Positions 1-12,267 of a stretch of DNA of 64,000 bases are shown here, piece after piece. Made by a program: the position numbers and the translations under genes. The notes beneath the pieces were generated by a model. That model saw only the letters and a program-made list of their open reading frames with translations, was not told the DNA's origin and searched no databases. The stretch's first letter is position 1. Each line of letters opens with the position of its first letter. Source of the stretch: Varanus komodoensis (Eukaryota; Chordata; Lepidosauria; Squamata; Varanidae); assembly GCF_004798865.1 (NCBI RefSeq), contig NW_025336087.1:14468462-14532461 (forward strand), in the 5' to 3' direction.

Positions 1-2425
1 TTACTCAACTATAGAAATTTAATGAATTCATTAGCTAGCTAATTATAAAGAAGAGAGTATCACCTCTTCTTAAGTAACACTCTGCAGATGTTTAATGGCA
101 ACATCAGCTTAATTCAATAGAGGGAATGTCCAGCTGGCTTGTGTGACTGTTCAAGACAGCCTTATATAAACTACCAAGAAGAAATGGGTCAGGGTTGTTC
201 TGGCCAGAATAGAATTGGGCTGTTATTGGCTACTGTAAAGAAGCACTGGTTATGATGGGCTTGGGTTCCATTGCACAAACCTTTCTTCCCTTTCTGGGCC
301 TCATTTTTTGGCTGGATCATGAAAGCTAAAGTTAGGCCTGTTCTGGACAGTTCCCTCCTCAAGGCCATACAGGGTGCCTTTCTTAACTGACCTGAATAAT
401 TCTCCCAGGAAGGCTTTGTGGGAAAATGTCCTTTCCTTCAAATTACAGACAGATAGTGGGCTTGCCAGTGCCTGGCTAAGGGAATTCTGCAAAATTACCT
501 GGGGTGGGGATTAAAAGAAGGCCCAAAGCAAGATCATGGCTTTCTCGATTTTCTTATGTTGACTGACTGCATGTGGCAAACCAAGATCTGAGCCTTGCAG
601 GGAAACCATTGCCCTTGGTAGGCTAACTATCATTGCTGGGAATGTACTACCAAACGATGCATGTAGGCATTTACTGTCCCCTTTCCCTTTCTTCCCTCTC
701 CCTCTTTTATTCCTTTAATATATCTCTTTTCTACTTCCAGTTTGAGTGTGGTTTCTTCCAAAAGAATTCAGTACTAATTTCAGCACCTCTGGCTAAGAGA
801 CTAGCTACCTAACTGTGTTTCATGGTGGCTGCAGCTTGCACACTTATTCCAGTCAGAAAATTATATCCAAAATGCTTGGCATTCCCATTTCTTCAAGCCG
901 TAGTGGATGACTAAAGGGGTATGGTAGCTTACTGGCAAGGTTAGCCCTGCCTAGCCTGCAGGACATTTCTTGATTTACCTCCTTCCTTTATAGTTACTGT
1001 CACTTGTTTGGCATTGTGCTGGAAGCTACCACAATCCTGTATTTCCTGTCTCCATCATATATCTTAAGTATACATCTATACCTGTGTGGAGAACCTGAGC
1101 CCAGGGCCCAAGTGGCTCCCCAGATAGCCCTACCAAACCATCAGGTGACTGGTGGTTTCCCAGCTGGTGCAGTTCCCCACCAGCAGCATTCTTCTCTCAG
1201 GCTTAGTTACCAACAGGAAGAACTAGTAATAAATGAATACAATTGAATAAATAAAAATGAAAGGGGCTTGCCCTTTTTTGCCTTCAGTTCTAGTTTTCAG
1301 TCCCAAAGTCTCTGAGAACTTCTCTGAAATGGAATTTAGCCCTTGGGGTGAAACCAGTTCAACACCCCTGATTTAAAGTTTAAGACTAAGATTTATTGGA
1401 TCAGATCCAGACTAAGCTAGTTTGCACTGAAATCAATGCAATTTAAGTTTGCCATTTCTAAATATTCCAATTGATCTCAGTGGGAACCACTTGTGACTAA
1501 CTTAATCGGAATCCATTACACTTTTTAATTATTTCTTAAGCAGAATTAATATTTGTGTGTTGTTTTTCCTTAACGCACTCTGGGCATCATGATAAAGCTA
1601 GCCTTTGTGAATGTGTCCTTTTTAAAGTCAGTAAGTTGTGCTGGTACTGCACAATGCCAATGTGGGGCAGCTGATGTGAAACCTGAATAGGGTATCTGGA
1701 TAGCTGAAATTACTAGAGTATCTGAGGGGCACCAAAAGCTCACTTGGACTTTTATATTTTCCCATAAGCATTCATAAAATAACTGTTTGGGGAAACTATG
1801 GTATCCTAAGCTTGGTTGCTATGCCTGTTTATCAGGAAAATACTGTTAATGCTATCTCAGTACCAGCCACCTATAAACCATTTTTACTTAACATTCAGGA
1901 TGCTGCTAAGAATAGAAGACAATAATAAAAACAATATGTAAAGGCCAGACTAGAACTTCACTTACTTATTAATTAGAGGGCTCCTCAATCAATTTCTTAA
2001 GGTAGGAATTAAAAACAAGCATAGTAGTTTCAGGAACAGGACATGTCTGCAATGCAGAAAAATGGCCTAAAATGCTATTTTAGAATACTTTGCATAATTC
2101 TAGCATGAATTATTCTTCGAGCAAGAACATCCAGTTAGGCAATTATGGCTAAATGCAGCCATGTTAGGGCCAATGCAAGATAGGAGAGAGGAGTGTCCCT
2201 AGAATAATTGCAATACCTCACAGAATACATGTGCAACCCTTGGATCACATGCAGTTGGACAGCTTTCTTGGTTCCCCTGCTAGTTTTACCACCCATCCCA
2301 ATTTGCCAATAGACATCTCTGCGCTGGGGCCAGTGGCAGGACCACTCCTTTACCTTCTAAAATGTTTCTGGGAACTGTAGTTTGTAGTAGGGCAGTCCTG
2401 GCAGAGCAGAACAGGGGGAAATACA

Positions 2426-2530
2426 TCCCTCCAGATGATGGTGGACTCCACTTCCCATCAGGTTCACTGTGTCTGGACAATAGTGAGGAATGATGGAAGT
2501 AGCAGTTCATCAGTATCTGGAGGGCCACAG
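2426..2530. repeat. Palindromic MITE-like interspersed repeat, copy 1
   Basis: The ends are inverted copies of each other (CCCTCCAGATGATGGTGGAC at the left, a run ending TATCTGGAGGGCC at the right), with a TCCACTTCCCATCA core. This ACTCCCATCA/TCTGGAGGG palindrome is a pattern I associate with abundant amniote non-autonomous repeats. Superfamily not determined. Diverged copies lie near 6890-7000, 24262-24405 and 49142-49285. Confidence 0.55.
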
Positions 2531-2551
2531 ATTTCTCAGTCCTGTGATAGA

Positions 2552-2595
2552 CCATTCATTCATTCATTTTTATACTGCCCAATAGCTGAATCTGC
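2552..2595 (-). repeat. LINE 3'-terminal tail (CR1/L2-like)
   Basis: The reverse complement reads AGCTATTGGGCAGTATAAAA followed by (ATGA)n-like simple sequence. The same terminal motif, GCTTCAGCTATTGGGCAGTA, ends the plus-strand LINE copies at about 46.44 kb and 51.25 kb. It is therefore a severely 5'-truncated LINE copy; only the extreme 3' end is present. Confidence 0.6.
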
Positions 2596-4537
2596 TTAAT
2601 CTGAGGACAATCTCTTTCCTAACAGGAACCTAGCAAAGTCCTCCACTTATCTGGCCAACTTGGGATGATTTCCTTGCCAGTACATGTTTGTGTTGGTGGG
2701 AAGAACTTGCAGCCATCCCAACCAAATTGCCTGAATATGATAATTCTCAAATCTCTGGAAATATTTAAACAAATTAAAAAATGGCAACAGCAAAAATGGA
2801 CCTTGAAACAGTAATTTTATTAACAAATAAAGGATTAAAAGACAATGGGGCATTATTGAAAAACAAGAAATATATGAGATGCACACTGTTTGGTACAGAA
2901 GTAGCCTGTTTACATCCATTCCCGTCCACATAGCTCTAAACCCTGATTGCTTGAGGAATGCCTACTAGAACTCCACAAAAATATTCTCACTGTCTTCTAC
3001 AATATTCCTATGTACATATGTATCTCTGTACATTCTAAATGGGTTTGACTCAGGTCTCAGTTACATGAATACATTTCTCTAGAAGTGAACTGTATCTGAA
3101 AACTGATGGAGGCGTTGTTGTTGTGAGGGTCTCAGTTGAAAGGAGTTTTACAAGCTGCATGTTTAATGCCGTTGTGCTACACTAGATGTATGGGAAGTGG
3201 TGCCTAAAACTGAGAGTGTGATCACACATGTGAGCTGCTTGGAGTTTCTGTTGCCAGGAGAGAGCCTTCTCAGTCACTCGCTGAGGCTTCACATAGAGAT
3301 CAACACAATGGCCATGTTGTTTACAGGGCTTATCTGAACCAGGTTTGCGCATTCAGTCTTCCAAAGAAACCATGTGCATAATTCCCACATTATCCATTAA
3401 CAGTGTTTTTTACTGTTCATACACATTGTTACTGATTTGATTATGGCCCTTGTAGTCCTTGAATGTGTAATTTCTTCACCATCAAAAAAAAACATCCAAT
3501 GACAGCAGTTTATACAGAATAGTATTTGAGACTAATAGTATTACCCTCTTTTATTTTTCAGTAGAACTTCATGGCCTGTTTTTTAATTATTATTTTCCAA
3601 TGCTTAAAACCTACTCCAAGTCAATCCAGCATGTCAACATAGGATGTTTTTATGCTACATGCATTTAGTAATCAAAATGCAGGTGTGAAAGGTGGTCTGT
3701 AATGATGAATAGGTGTATATGATCAATCCAGATGCACTCACTGAGTCTTTTCACTGCTTAATCACCTTCTTGACAGATACTTGCACCTAACACCAAATGC
3801 TGCTCAATTGCACATTTTGTCAAGAGAAAAGTGTTCCTACTTCCTATTTGCATCTTAGCTTCCAAGAATCCTTGCATATGGCATACAAACAACTTTCCGC
3901 CCATTCATTCAAGAACCTGACTGCCCAAAAAGGAACATGGAGGCACTGAGGTGAAGGTTCTAGCAAGCTGAGACAAAACCAAACAAAACTGGCTGACATG
4001 ATGTTTTGTAATGCTACCATTGTTGAAATTATTGATGAAACATGTTTTCTCTGCTGTGTAATGAGCATTTTGACTTTAAGGAGGGAGAGAGTGTATCAGA
4101 AGCCCTCTCCTATCCGATGGTCAGTATTTTCTACCTTTTCTAGCTGTCCTCTTTTTCTTCTAGCTCATTCATTACAATGAACATAGAAGAATTAATGAGA
4201 GCTCTCTAGATCTAATTTTCATGAAGACTTGCCACATACAAAAATACCCTTTTCCAAATATTAGTTCAGTGTCTTTGCACAGAAATACATATGCATGGCA
4301 AGAACAAGGATGAGAGGAGAGAGGATGCTATGGCAAGATGGAGAAGAAATGATGGTACAGAAAATAAGAGAGATGCAGTTCAACTGTATAACTGTTTTCT
4401 CCCCACACTTTTTTTTTGTGATGGAGACAATTCTCCACTCCACCCCCTCACCTGCCCACTACTGTACACCAGGTGTGAATCTTCAGGAAAGGCAACTGGA
4501 TCCTCCTCTTTCCTCCAGTGGTTGGGGTGGGACATCT

Positions 4538-4645
4538 TTACAAGCACTTCAAAAGAAACGTGTTACAAGATGTTCCTCTGGGACAGTCACAGAGCTTTCC
4601 AATTCTGGCTCCTTTTCTCACTGCACACTGTTCTCCAGCATCACA
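4538..4645 (-). CDS. CARTPT: CARTPT exon 3 (residues 77-111 and stop)
   Basis: Encodes [20 protein letters not shown] and then a tail ending FLLKCL and a TAA stop. All six conserved cysteines of the mature knot lie in this single exon. The acceptor is ...CACTGATAG, a weak pyrimidine tract. One conservative difference from human is NTF in place of NSF near the C-terminus. Confidence 0.97.
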   Translation of the reverse strand, partial: CDAGEQCAVRKGARIGKLCDCPRGTSCNTFLLKCL

Positions 4646-6549
4646 CTATCAGTGACAGTAGACAAAGTTAGACAAAGGACACTAGACGGGATTAGATGAA
4701 GAGGTTAAATAACATAGCTGCAGCAATAGAATTTCTACCATATTTCAGCATATTGTGACATGTGTCTTTCCATGTGCAGCTGTATCCATTTATTAGAACT
4801 TAATATTCCACTATACCAACAATGTAAAAGATTAAATGAATGGAAGAGGGGAAATCAGTTAATCTGATGTCCTGTCATCACATTACAGATTCCAGGGACA
4901 TCACGTCGGGGTCCTTACTACATTTCTAGTTCCATCTAGAAGCTCACACATTTCCTTCCTGAGAATATGTATCGTAGAATTTGATCCCCTGTTGTTTTAG
5001 CCAAGACACAGACTGTGCTATCAGATGTTAATTATGTACAGCCCCCAAAATGAAACCCTGCAGCTATGAAAACCGGCTCCAAGCTCAAATAGCAACACCT
5101 GAAAATGCAAGTTTGAATAAGATTTAGGACACTGTGTGAGATTCTTTGCCTTCCATCTCTACCATTTTCCCCACTCCAGCTCATTATGTGTTGTAGGCGA
5201 AGGGTTAGAGCAGAACTGAAGAGTTAGCCAGAAACCCATCTTCTAATATTATAACAGCCAAAAAACAAACAGAAGAGTCTACTCATCTGTTGAAAGAAAC
5301 TAACAGCCAGATTATCACAGATTTTCATCTTTGCTGTTCATGTATTGCAGGATATAGTGAAGGGTGCAAAGAGCCCTAAGCACACACACCTAGGTACTCC
5401 TAGCCAAGCAGGTGTAAGGCATGACTATAACTAGGGCTGACTTCCCAGTAACCATGCACTGTAATGCTATGAATGTCCACTCAAACGTAAATTTCAGTCC
5501 GAGCAAACACAGATTTACTCTTGGGTGCTTGCAGGGTTGCATCCTCAAATTCCTCAAAGGGTGAGTTAAGAAAGGGAAGAGACTGAGAGCCAGGGCATCT
5601 CCTACAGAGAAAACTACAAGGCAGTTGGATGGGGTACAGCACATGTAGTCCCCAAGCTAATTATTTCCGAGAAAATGACTTTTTGTGGGTTTCCTCCAGA
5701 CTAACACCAGACAAGAGTCAGAGCTGTTCCGTGTGGGGGGGGAATGTTCAGTTCTCAGAATTACAACCTCGGGTCCCTACCAGCCTACCTGCTTAAAATC
5801 TGTCCTTTTGTGGGATGGAATCGGAAGGCACTCACCATGGGGACTTGACCGTACTTCTTCTCATAATGCGGGAGCCGTTTGCTTTTCAGTTTCTCCAGGA
5901 CTTCCTGCAGCGCCTCGATCTGCAGACACACAAACCTTCCTGGTCACGGGATCGCGCGAACTGGGAAGCCCTAGAGACTCGCGGATCAGTCAGTGCTGCT
6001 CGCACGGACCATCGAGGCTGCACGGACCATCAGTCAGTGCTCTCGCTCTTTCTACCTGCTTGGGCTTCTGTTTCAACTCCGCTCTGTGCTCCGAACATCT
6101 CCCTACTTAACAGGGATAGCTAACCTGGTGCCCTCTAGAATACTGTGTAGGACTACTGCCTCTGTGATCTCCAAGCACTGACCACCGGACTGAGGCTGAT
6201 GGGTTAAGTAGTCCAGAACGTCTGAAGGGCATCGAGTTGCCCACCCGCGCCCTACTATAACTGCCTGGAGTTTTCTCGAGACGGCTTCGTATGCACTGTA
6301 AAGGAAAGACCCAGCTAGGCGCTAAGAACCGCCACAGCTCCAGCGCAGTCCCCATCCCCACCCGTCCACACGCGCGCTGCCCTGGCGGAGCCCGCCGGGA
6401 CCTACCAGCTCCTTCTCGTGGGACGTGTCCTCGATGGTGGAGTAGAGGTCCAAGCCTCGCGGCTGCAGGTCCGTCTCTTCCTGCCCGTTCACTCCCACCA
6501 GCAGCACGAAAGCGGCTCCCAGCAGGGCGAGCAGCCGGCAGCTCTCCAT
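4538..6549 (-). CDS. CARTPT: CARTPT: cocaine- and amphetamine-regulated transcript prepropeptide, complete, 3 exons
   Basis: Joined exons 6549-6406, 5919-5836 and 4645-4538 encode 111 residues; the human precursor is 116. Residues 1-22 form a hydrophobic signal peptide ([20 protein letters not shown]), probably cut before QEETD. Known CART peptides follow dibasic sites; here K62-R63 and K69-K70 would release 48- and 41-residue forms matching the mammalian CART peptide lengths. Six cysteines (residues 77, 83, 95, 97, 103, 110) give the three-disulfide fold. CART is a secreted neuropeptide acting in feeding, reward and stress circuits. Both introns are phase 0 with GT-AG ends. The mammalian Lys-Lys at 57-58 reads Glu-Lys, which is not a known maturation site. 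The start is the ATG 40 nt below a TATA box. The gene is intact, and MCCC2 lies upstream in the same orientation as in mammals. Confidence 0.97.
4646..5835 (-). other. CARTPT: CARTPT intron 2 (1190 bp)
   Basis: Bounded by donor GTGAGT at 5835 and acceptor AG before 4645. No repeat recognised with confidence. The stretch near 5450-5560 resembles a short diffuse interspersed repeat (a TTTACTCTTGGGTGC motif) but is too degraded to name. Confidence 0.85.
5836..5919 (-). CDS. CARTPT: CARTPT exon 2 (residues 49-76)
   Basis: 84 bp, phase 0 at both ends, encoding [20 protein letters not shown] then KKYGQVPM. It carries both prohormone-convertase sites (Lys-Arg at 62-63, Lys-Lys at 69-70). Acceptor TGTCTGCAG, donor ATG|GTGAGT. 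Rodents use alternative splicing to lengthen this region by 13 residues; I did not identify a corresponding alternative site here. Confidence 0.97.
5920..6405 (-). other. CARTPT: CARTPT intron 1 (486 bp)
   Basis: Donor GTAGGT at 6405, acceptor CTGCAG ending at 5920. Moderately GC-rich on the promoter side; no repeat or other gene seen. Plus-strand open frames here are shadows of the GC-rich composition. Confidence 0.9.
6406..6549 (-). CDS. CARTPT: CARTPT exon 1 coding part (residues 1-48)
   Basis: Signal peptide plus the start of the propeptide ([20 protein letters not shown], then SHEKEL). The ELQPRALDIYSAV-like block and HEKEL boundary match mammalian CART. It ends GAGCTG|GTAGGT in phase 0. 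The exon lies in a GC-rich, CpG-rich stretch. Confidence 0.97.
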
Positions 6550-6588
6550 GGTGCTGAACCGAACTGCGGCTCCGCCGCGCGCAGCCTT

Positions 6589-6595
6589 CTTTATA
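6589..6595 (-). promoter_or_regulatory. CARTPT: TATA box of CARTPT
   Basis: TATAAAG on the minus strand, 40 nt upstream of the ATG. Transcription would start about 25-30 nt below it, leaving a 5'UTR of only some 10-20 nt. The position relative to the start codon supports a real core promoter. Confidence 0.85.
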
Positions 6596-6608
6596 CAGCC
6601 GCTCGGGT

Positions 6609-6614
6609 CACCTG
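6609..6614. promoter_or_regulatory. CARTPT: E-box CACCTG/CAGGTG in CARTPT promoter
   Basis: A single CANNTG site between the TATA box and the CRE. The motif is short and common, so function is only suggested by its position about 45-50 bp upstream of the predicted start. Confidence 0.4.
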
Positions 6615-6637
6615 TTGGCAAAGCTTCTCGCACTACG

Positions 6638-6645
6638 AGACGTCA
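6638..6645 (-). promoter_or_regulatory. CARTPT: CRE-like site TGACGTCT in CARTPT promoter
   Basis: TGACGTCT on the minus strand, seven of eight matches to the palindromic CRE TGACGTCA, about 45 bp upstream of the TATA box. Mammalian CARTPT has a proximal CRE through which CREB and cAMP signalling act. Spacing and orientation are consistent with the same control here. Confidence 0.65.
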
Positions 6646-6889
6646 ATCCGGGCGCGGGCGCGCAACAGGGGCCTGGCGGAGGAGTTGGGCGATTAGCTCA
6701 ATTCCTTTGGGGAGCAGCGAGAAAACACAAAGCAGAAAGGGAAGGGAGTGTGTTGATTTGCCCTCGCCCCACCCTCTCCAGACAGCGGGTTTGTGACACC
6801 GTTTTCTCTCCTGGATGTAAATCTGAGCCAACATTGGTGTGCATGGGTGGAAAGCCACCAGCACCTACTGCGGGTGAGGGATATGACCC

Positions 6890-7000
6890 TGAAGATGTTG
6901 CTGGATTGCAGCACTCACCAACCCCAGCTGGCAAAACACGTTTTGCCTTCAATAGTGAAGCACAATGGGAGCTGAAGTCCAACAATGCCCAAAGGGGCAT
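6890..7000. repeat. Palindromic MITE-like repeat upstream of CARTPT
   Basis: Left end CTGAAGATGTTGCTGGATTG with CCCCAGCTGGCAAA in the middle and GGGAGCTGAAGTCCAACAAT at the right. These are degraded inverted arms of the palindrome family also seen at 2426-2530. It lies about 300 bp upstream of the CARTPT TATA box. Confidence 0.5.
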
Positions 7001-7317
7001 GCATATTCCCACCATTTCCTATGTATGACTGTAAAATAAACCAATTGATTGCATATAAGAAGCAGAAGCAGTTGCATTATACTAAACCCTTCCCACCTAA
7101 TTTCTGCAGTTTCTCCTCGGAAATCTGAGCAAGCTAGTTAAACCTGGGCCGCATCATTAGGACAGAAGCTAGAAATACCATTGTCATACCTGGCCAACTT
7201 TTAAATGGCTGACATCTGGCTTCCAGTCATATGAATTTCACCTCAGTATTGTGACTGATTCTCACCTTTGGCTTTGTCATCATACCAATGTCTGCAATTT
7301 CAAATGCAGCCTACTCA

Positions 7318-7640
7318 GTGCATTCATTCATTCATTTATATATATCCTCTCTTTCCTTGCAAGAAGTTTAGGACAGCAAAGAATCTCTATAAAACAAAAT
7401 ACATGAACACCTAAAATCATAACACTAACAGTACAAATATACAATAAGCCCACCACTGCAACACCTGATAAAACACTTCTTGCCGATACCACCCTCCCTC
7501 CCCCACCAAAAAGTGCATTGATGAATATGTCTTTACCTGGTGTCTGAATAACCTGAAGGAAGACAGCTGAATTTCTCCAGGGAGGGAGTCCAAATTAGGC
7601 TGCTACTACTAAGAATGCTGTTGTCTTCTCCCACTGCTTC
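7318..7640 (-). repeat. LINE-derived fragment, antisense (CR1/L2-like 3' region)
   Basis: Begins with (CATT)n and TTTATATATATCCTCT, the reverse complement of the ATATAAATGAATG-type tail of squamate LINEs, and continues into a CAGGTAAAGAC/GGGAGGGAGTCC-like region resembling the copies at 28.28-28.90 and 32.33-32.69 kb. Old and truncated. Family assigned only by resemblance. Confidence 0.45.
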
Positions 7641-7808
7641 AAGGAAAGAATCCATTTTATTCTAATAATACAGATGGCGCAGAACTGAAGTGGCAGAATC
7701 CAGAAATTAATTAGAAAGGAAGGCAAGCAGGCCAGCTGGCCAACTATATAACAAAGGCTATTCTACTCCTGGTTATGTTTTGTTTTGTTCTGCAGACATT
7801 CTCAGGCC

Positions 7809-7810
<2 letters not shown>

Positions 7811-7851
<41 letters not shown>

Positions 7852-7870
7852 TATACATACATACATACAT
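7811..7870. repeat. (CA)n then (ATAC)n microsatellite
   Basis: 19 uninterrupted CA units at 7811-7848, then an ATAC-type tract at 7853-7870. The pure dinucleotide run suggests a length-polymorphic locus. Confidence 0.95.
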
Positions 7871-10800
7871 ATAGTAAAGGAATTTTATCAGTACTCTCCT
7901 GTGTTTATACTCTGCAATGCAGCGTCCGTAGTTTTCATGATGGAGAAAATGGTGAAAAAGTCATGGACCATCAATCAAACATTTATCTTGTTATAGTTGA
8001 AAACAATAACTGGTACTGACACCAAATCTGATATCAAATTATCTGTCCAACAGAGCAAGCCATTAACTATTAAAATGGTTTTGCTGTGTAGGTATTCCCA
8101 GTCATTTCAATTTCACTCCAAAATGAAACTTAGTTACATTGAACAAGCTCCTTGAACAAAAGAGGAATTACAAAGAGGAATTACAAAGAATTTCTATACA
8201 GAGAGCAGAGACAACGGGTTGTTCACTAGAGAAAAAGAATCTGCTCCAGAACAGGTATCAGATTTTAGGTGAGGTTGTGATTTGTGCAGTTTACTTAATG
8301 TGGGAGAAAACAGGAAGAATAAATATAAGTCCACTGACCTTTTGGAATACTTTCTGAAACTGTGGCAAAAAGGTACCATCCTTGGGTACTATCTTTACTT
8401 GGGTTCAAAAGAGTAGTTTTTGTACTCTGGAACTCAGAGCCCACCTTTGCCTTGAATTGGGTTAACGGGCAAGTTACTTTTTGTTTTAGCAACATTAATA
8501 CTTTGTCATCAAAATGGCTCCCCACAATGGCAATCATGTTATGACTGGGCAGGCCTCCGTGGCAGCCATTTTGGGAGAGCACCCACTACACTATCAAAAT
8601 TCCAAATGTGGCTGCTGACTCAAAAAGAACAGGGGCTCTCGACTAGTGCAAGGCAGCAAAGACCCGGGACTTGGTGAGAAAGTAAATTAATAGGACAGGA
8701 AGCTAATACTTCAATGAGTGACAGGACAAATGAACTTGACACCATTTCTTCACCAGTTCAATTAAATGTAAGATTGCTGCACAGAAAAGTCTGGGTCATG
8801 GTTACAACATCTAAGTGACAATATTTTGTTCACTCTATGGACAACTGTGGATTAAAGGTTTAATTCTTCTAAAGAGGGATTTATTTTCTTCAAAGAAACA
8901 TGTCTTCCTTTTCCATTGGTGTGGGTATGTATAGAATCGCTGTCTAAAGTTGTTAAAGAAGGCTTTGGCAGTTGTTTTGATTGCTTAGTGTACTTTGAGT
9001 AATAGAGGACAGAATGACAGTGGTACAGCTAGACTATTTTAAGGCTTGATTTTGAAGATTCCATGTAGAGACTGTATCTATGCAACCTTGACTATGGACT
9101 TTGAAAATAATGTAGATTTTATTGTTACACTTTATGTCTCATTTATCCCATTAACTATTCAATGCTAAATAATGTTTGTATAATCAGTTCAGAGCATAAT
9201 CCTGTACATGTTTAGATTGTTAAAATGTAATATAATTCTTGGCTGGAGAATTCTGGCAGTTGTAAGACTTTTTTCTGAATAGAATTGTGCTTCAGGGAAC
9301 AATCCTAAACCAACAAACCAACCAACAAACAACTGAAGGACCATTAGAAATAGGGTTAAATCTGGTCTCTTTAACCTTTGTTCCCACAGAACCTTTCTGG
9401 GTACCCACCAAGCTCCATACTCCTTCTGAATTTTATCTTATATATATTTCTTCACAAGAACTGGGAAGTTGCCATGCAGAAGCAGACAAAGATCCACCAA
9501 ACTCCAAGCCCTCTGGAACCTTTGATACATACACCAAAAATAGAACCTAAACTATCACAGCATTGGAACTGGTGTAGTTAATTCTTTGCTAATGACCACC
9601 ATGAAAGCAGAAAAGAAGAAAAATCCTTCTCCCAAGAGAAGAAAGGAATTGCACCAGCTCGTGTGTTCTGACCACAACATGCTGACAGGGCTTTGTATGC
9701 GGCAGTTGCTCCCCTACAGAATCTACACTTCCTAGAGGATTGCTCTGTTCAGTTCTGTGAAGACCTTGCCAACCAGACTGCATTTGTGATATAGGGATGA
9801 TATAGGGAAAATGTACAGGGCTCAGGTATGAATAACAAAGTGTGTGCATGCATTCATAAACACTTCTAGGTACGCACACTGAAATTTGCCACATTTGCTG
9901 TCTGCTTCTCTACCAAGGGAGGCAATGTGAGCAGTAAACTTCTGCTTTCCATGAAAATGTTCTATTGTCTATAGACAAAGTTCTTCAGCATTACTTGCCT
10001 AGACAAACATTAAGGGAACCATCTGATGTGGCTATCTTTTAACTCTCTGGATTCAGAGGATTACAGGCATCCAATGGAAGATGGGAAGAGAGCAGAGGCT
10101 AGGATTGCCTCCACACACTCTGCACCTTCAAAACATTTAAATGGGCAACTTCAGCTCTCTAAATAGTTTTTGCATCCTTATGAGAAGAGGCTAAGGCACT
10201 GCCAGGATTTCATGGAGAGCAGTGCCTTACACCTCTCTCCTTGCCTCCTGGAACATGCCACTCATGTCAGTTCTAAAGAGAGTCTTCCATCTTTGGAGCC
10301 CAGCCAACATGGAAAGACCATGATGTCTATGAAAGTAGATGGGGGAAGTCCTCCAAGATCAAAGTCCCAGCACTGATCTCAGAAGGCTGAGACTTCCATG
10401 GCCTCCACCCTCACAAGAATGTTAGGAAGCCATAGGGTTGCACGTAAGGGTGCTGAAGTTTACACAAATAATATTGGACAATCTGGCAATGGTCTGTTTG
10501 TGCTGCATCTGTTGCCTTGACTGTTTCTAAGTCTGATCCAAGTTAGTGTTTAATCTCCCTTCATAACTCACACACAAATTCACCAAACATGGGAAGAGTG
10601 GGAATCATGCCCACACTTCCCATACTTGCTGGCCATGGAGAAGCTGATGGCCTTAGAGGCATGTCTTCTCAACTGAGGTCTCTGGCTCCAACATGCTCAT
10701 TTCTCAGGAGCAGATTAATTCTTCTACTCCCAGACACTGACGACATCACAATAAAGCTTCTAATGTTATTTTGATCCATTCCTGGTATTGTATTTTAACT

Positions 10801-12267
10801 GTTCAGTAGCATTTTACATATTTACATTTTATAGAAAATGTTATATTGTCATTAGGTTGTATTTTGGGGTTACAGTTTTTATGACCACTCAGAAAGCATT
10901 GGCTGCAGGGTAGTTGAGAAATGAAATGCATTAGACATTATGTAGAGCTCTTCCTTACAATAGCACAAATGAACATGTGTGAGCTGAAAATGTGCAAGGC
11001 CCCTTCCCATTAACATTTTCAACACACTGAATGATACCAGTCCTATTCCCCATTCACACATTTGACAAATGTGGGGAAAGGATACTGTACACACAGCCTA
11101 GGGCTGACACCCTGAGGGACTTCTCTCCCCTATGAGTGGCTCTCATAGTGGTCACAATTGGCAGTTCAAACTCATGCCTTTTCTGCTTCAGAATAATCTA
11201 TCCGTAAATGTTAAGAAATATTCATTTCTGTCTGCTTTCATAAGGCTTGTAAAAATATTACCTCATGTTTACTGAGTCTGGTCAGGAAATGCCATGTACA
11301 GTTCTTTAAGGTATTTTGGTGGTTTTATCATGTACTGTGTTATTATGCTAATATTATGTTTACTTTGTGGAATGTTTTGAGCATTTGCAAAAGCAGTGAA
11401 TACTTTAAAAGAAATGGTCACTGTATAAGAAATGATCACAGTAACAGATAGGTGTAGACCAACCTTCTTGCCTCTTATCTGTTGACATAGAGTCCAAAAC
11501 ATTTAGAGGGCATTAGGCTGAGGAATGTTGGTTGGAAAATAAAAGTTGCCTACATGAAAATGTAAAATTGAGCTTTTTTCCATAGCATGAATAATGGATT
11601 CCATTAGATGGAAGGTTTTGTTCCATCTTTGTATTGATAAACTGAATCAGTATCTGCAACATTAAGTAAAACTTGCATTAATCTCAAAAGCAATCTTCTT
11701 TTAGGAACATTTATGCTACCAAAACAAGTGCCACCTAATTTATCTAAGAACATATTTTGACTCAAGGCTCAATGTATTGTAATGAAGGCACTATAGTGAA
11801 AATAAATAATTTCCTTCATACATAGGTAACATTTTGAGAGGTATGAAATCTGGAGGAATGCATCCCATTACCTTCATCTTGAGATTACTGATAAATTATT
11901 TCCGTCTAAAGAAGGGATTCAATTACCATTCTCTGTGGGAATCTTTGCAGGCTAAGAATGTAATTTTGCGGTAAAGGCCTGCCATCAGAACTAGTCAGCC
12001 CACTCCCTGCAACTAAAGGAGAAACATCTGGCAGATGTTTATAGGAGGCACTATCAGCACGAAGTGTATACTTCTAAGAGGGAATGTATCATGTGACAAT
12101 TGCTATGATACTTTATTTCTAAGCATAATTTGTACAGAACTTAGAAATACTATGAAATGTTCATTTTCTTATTTCCAAAAACAAGAAGGTATGTGAGAAA
12201 AGGGGCAAAAGATTGTGCATATAAATCATATATGTGCATATGATGGAAGAGTTAAGAAATGTATTTA

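Larger units (their letters stand above)
1..4537. other. 3' flank of CARTPT, no gene recognised
   Basis: AT-rich sequence downstream of the CARTPT stop codon. Short open frames here have no recognisable domain and look like chance. It holds a palindromic repeat near 2426-2530 and a LINE 3' tail at 2552-2595, annotated separately. The CARTPT 3'UTR must begin at 4537 and run leftwards. A minus-strand AATAAA near 3550 is one possible poly(A) signal, about 1 kb beyond the stop, but I cannot choose between it and weaker variant signals. Confidence 0.5.

Noticed and set aside
4291-4699. Overlapping 126- and 134-codon plus-strand open frames
   Set aside because: They are antisense shadows over CARTPT exon 3 and its flank. 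The minus-strand exon is unambiguous.
5685-6110. 141-codon plus-strand open frame
   Set aside because: It overlaps CARTPT exon 2 and intron 1 in antisense, and no homology was recognised.
6291-7028. Several plus- and minus-strand open frames around the CARTPT promoter
   Set aside because: GC-rich composition and the minus-strand exon 1 explain them. Only the frame containing MESCRLL is real.
7775-8019. His/Thr-repeat open frames
   Set aside because: Translation of the (CA)n microsatellite.
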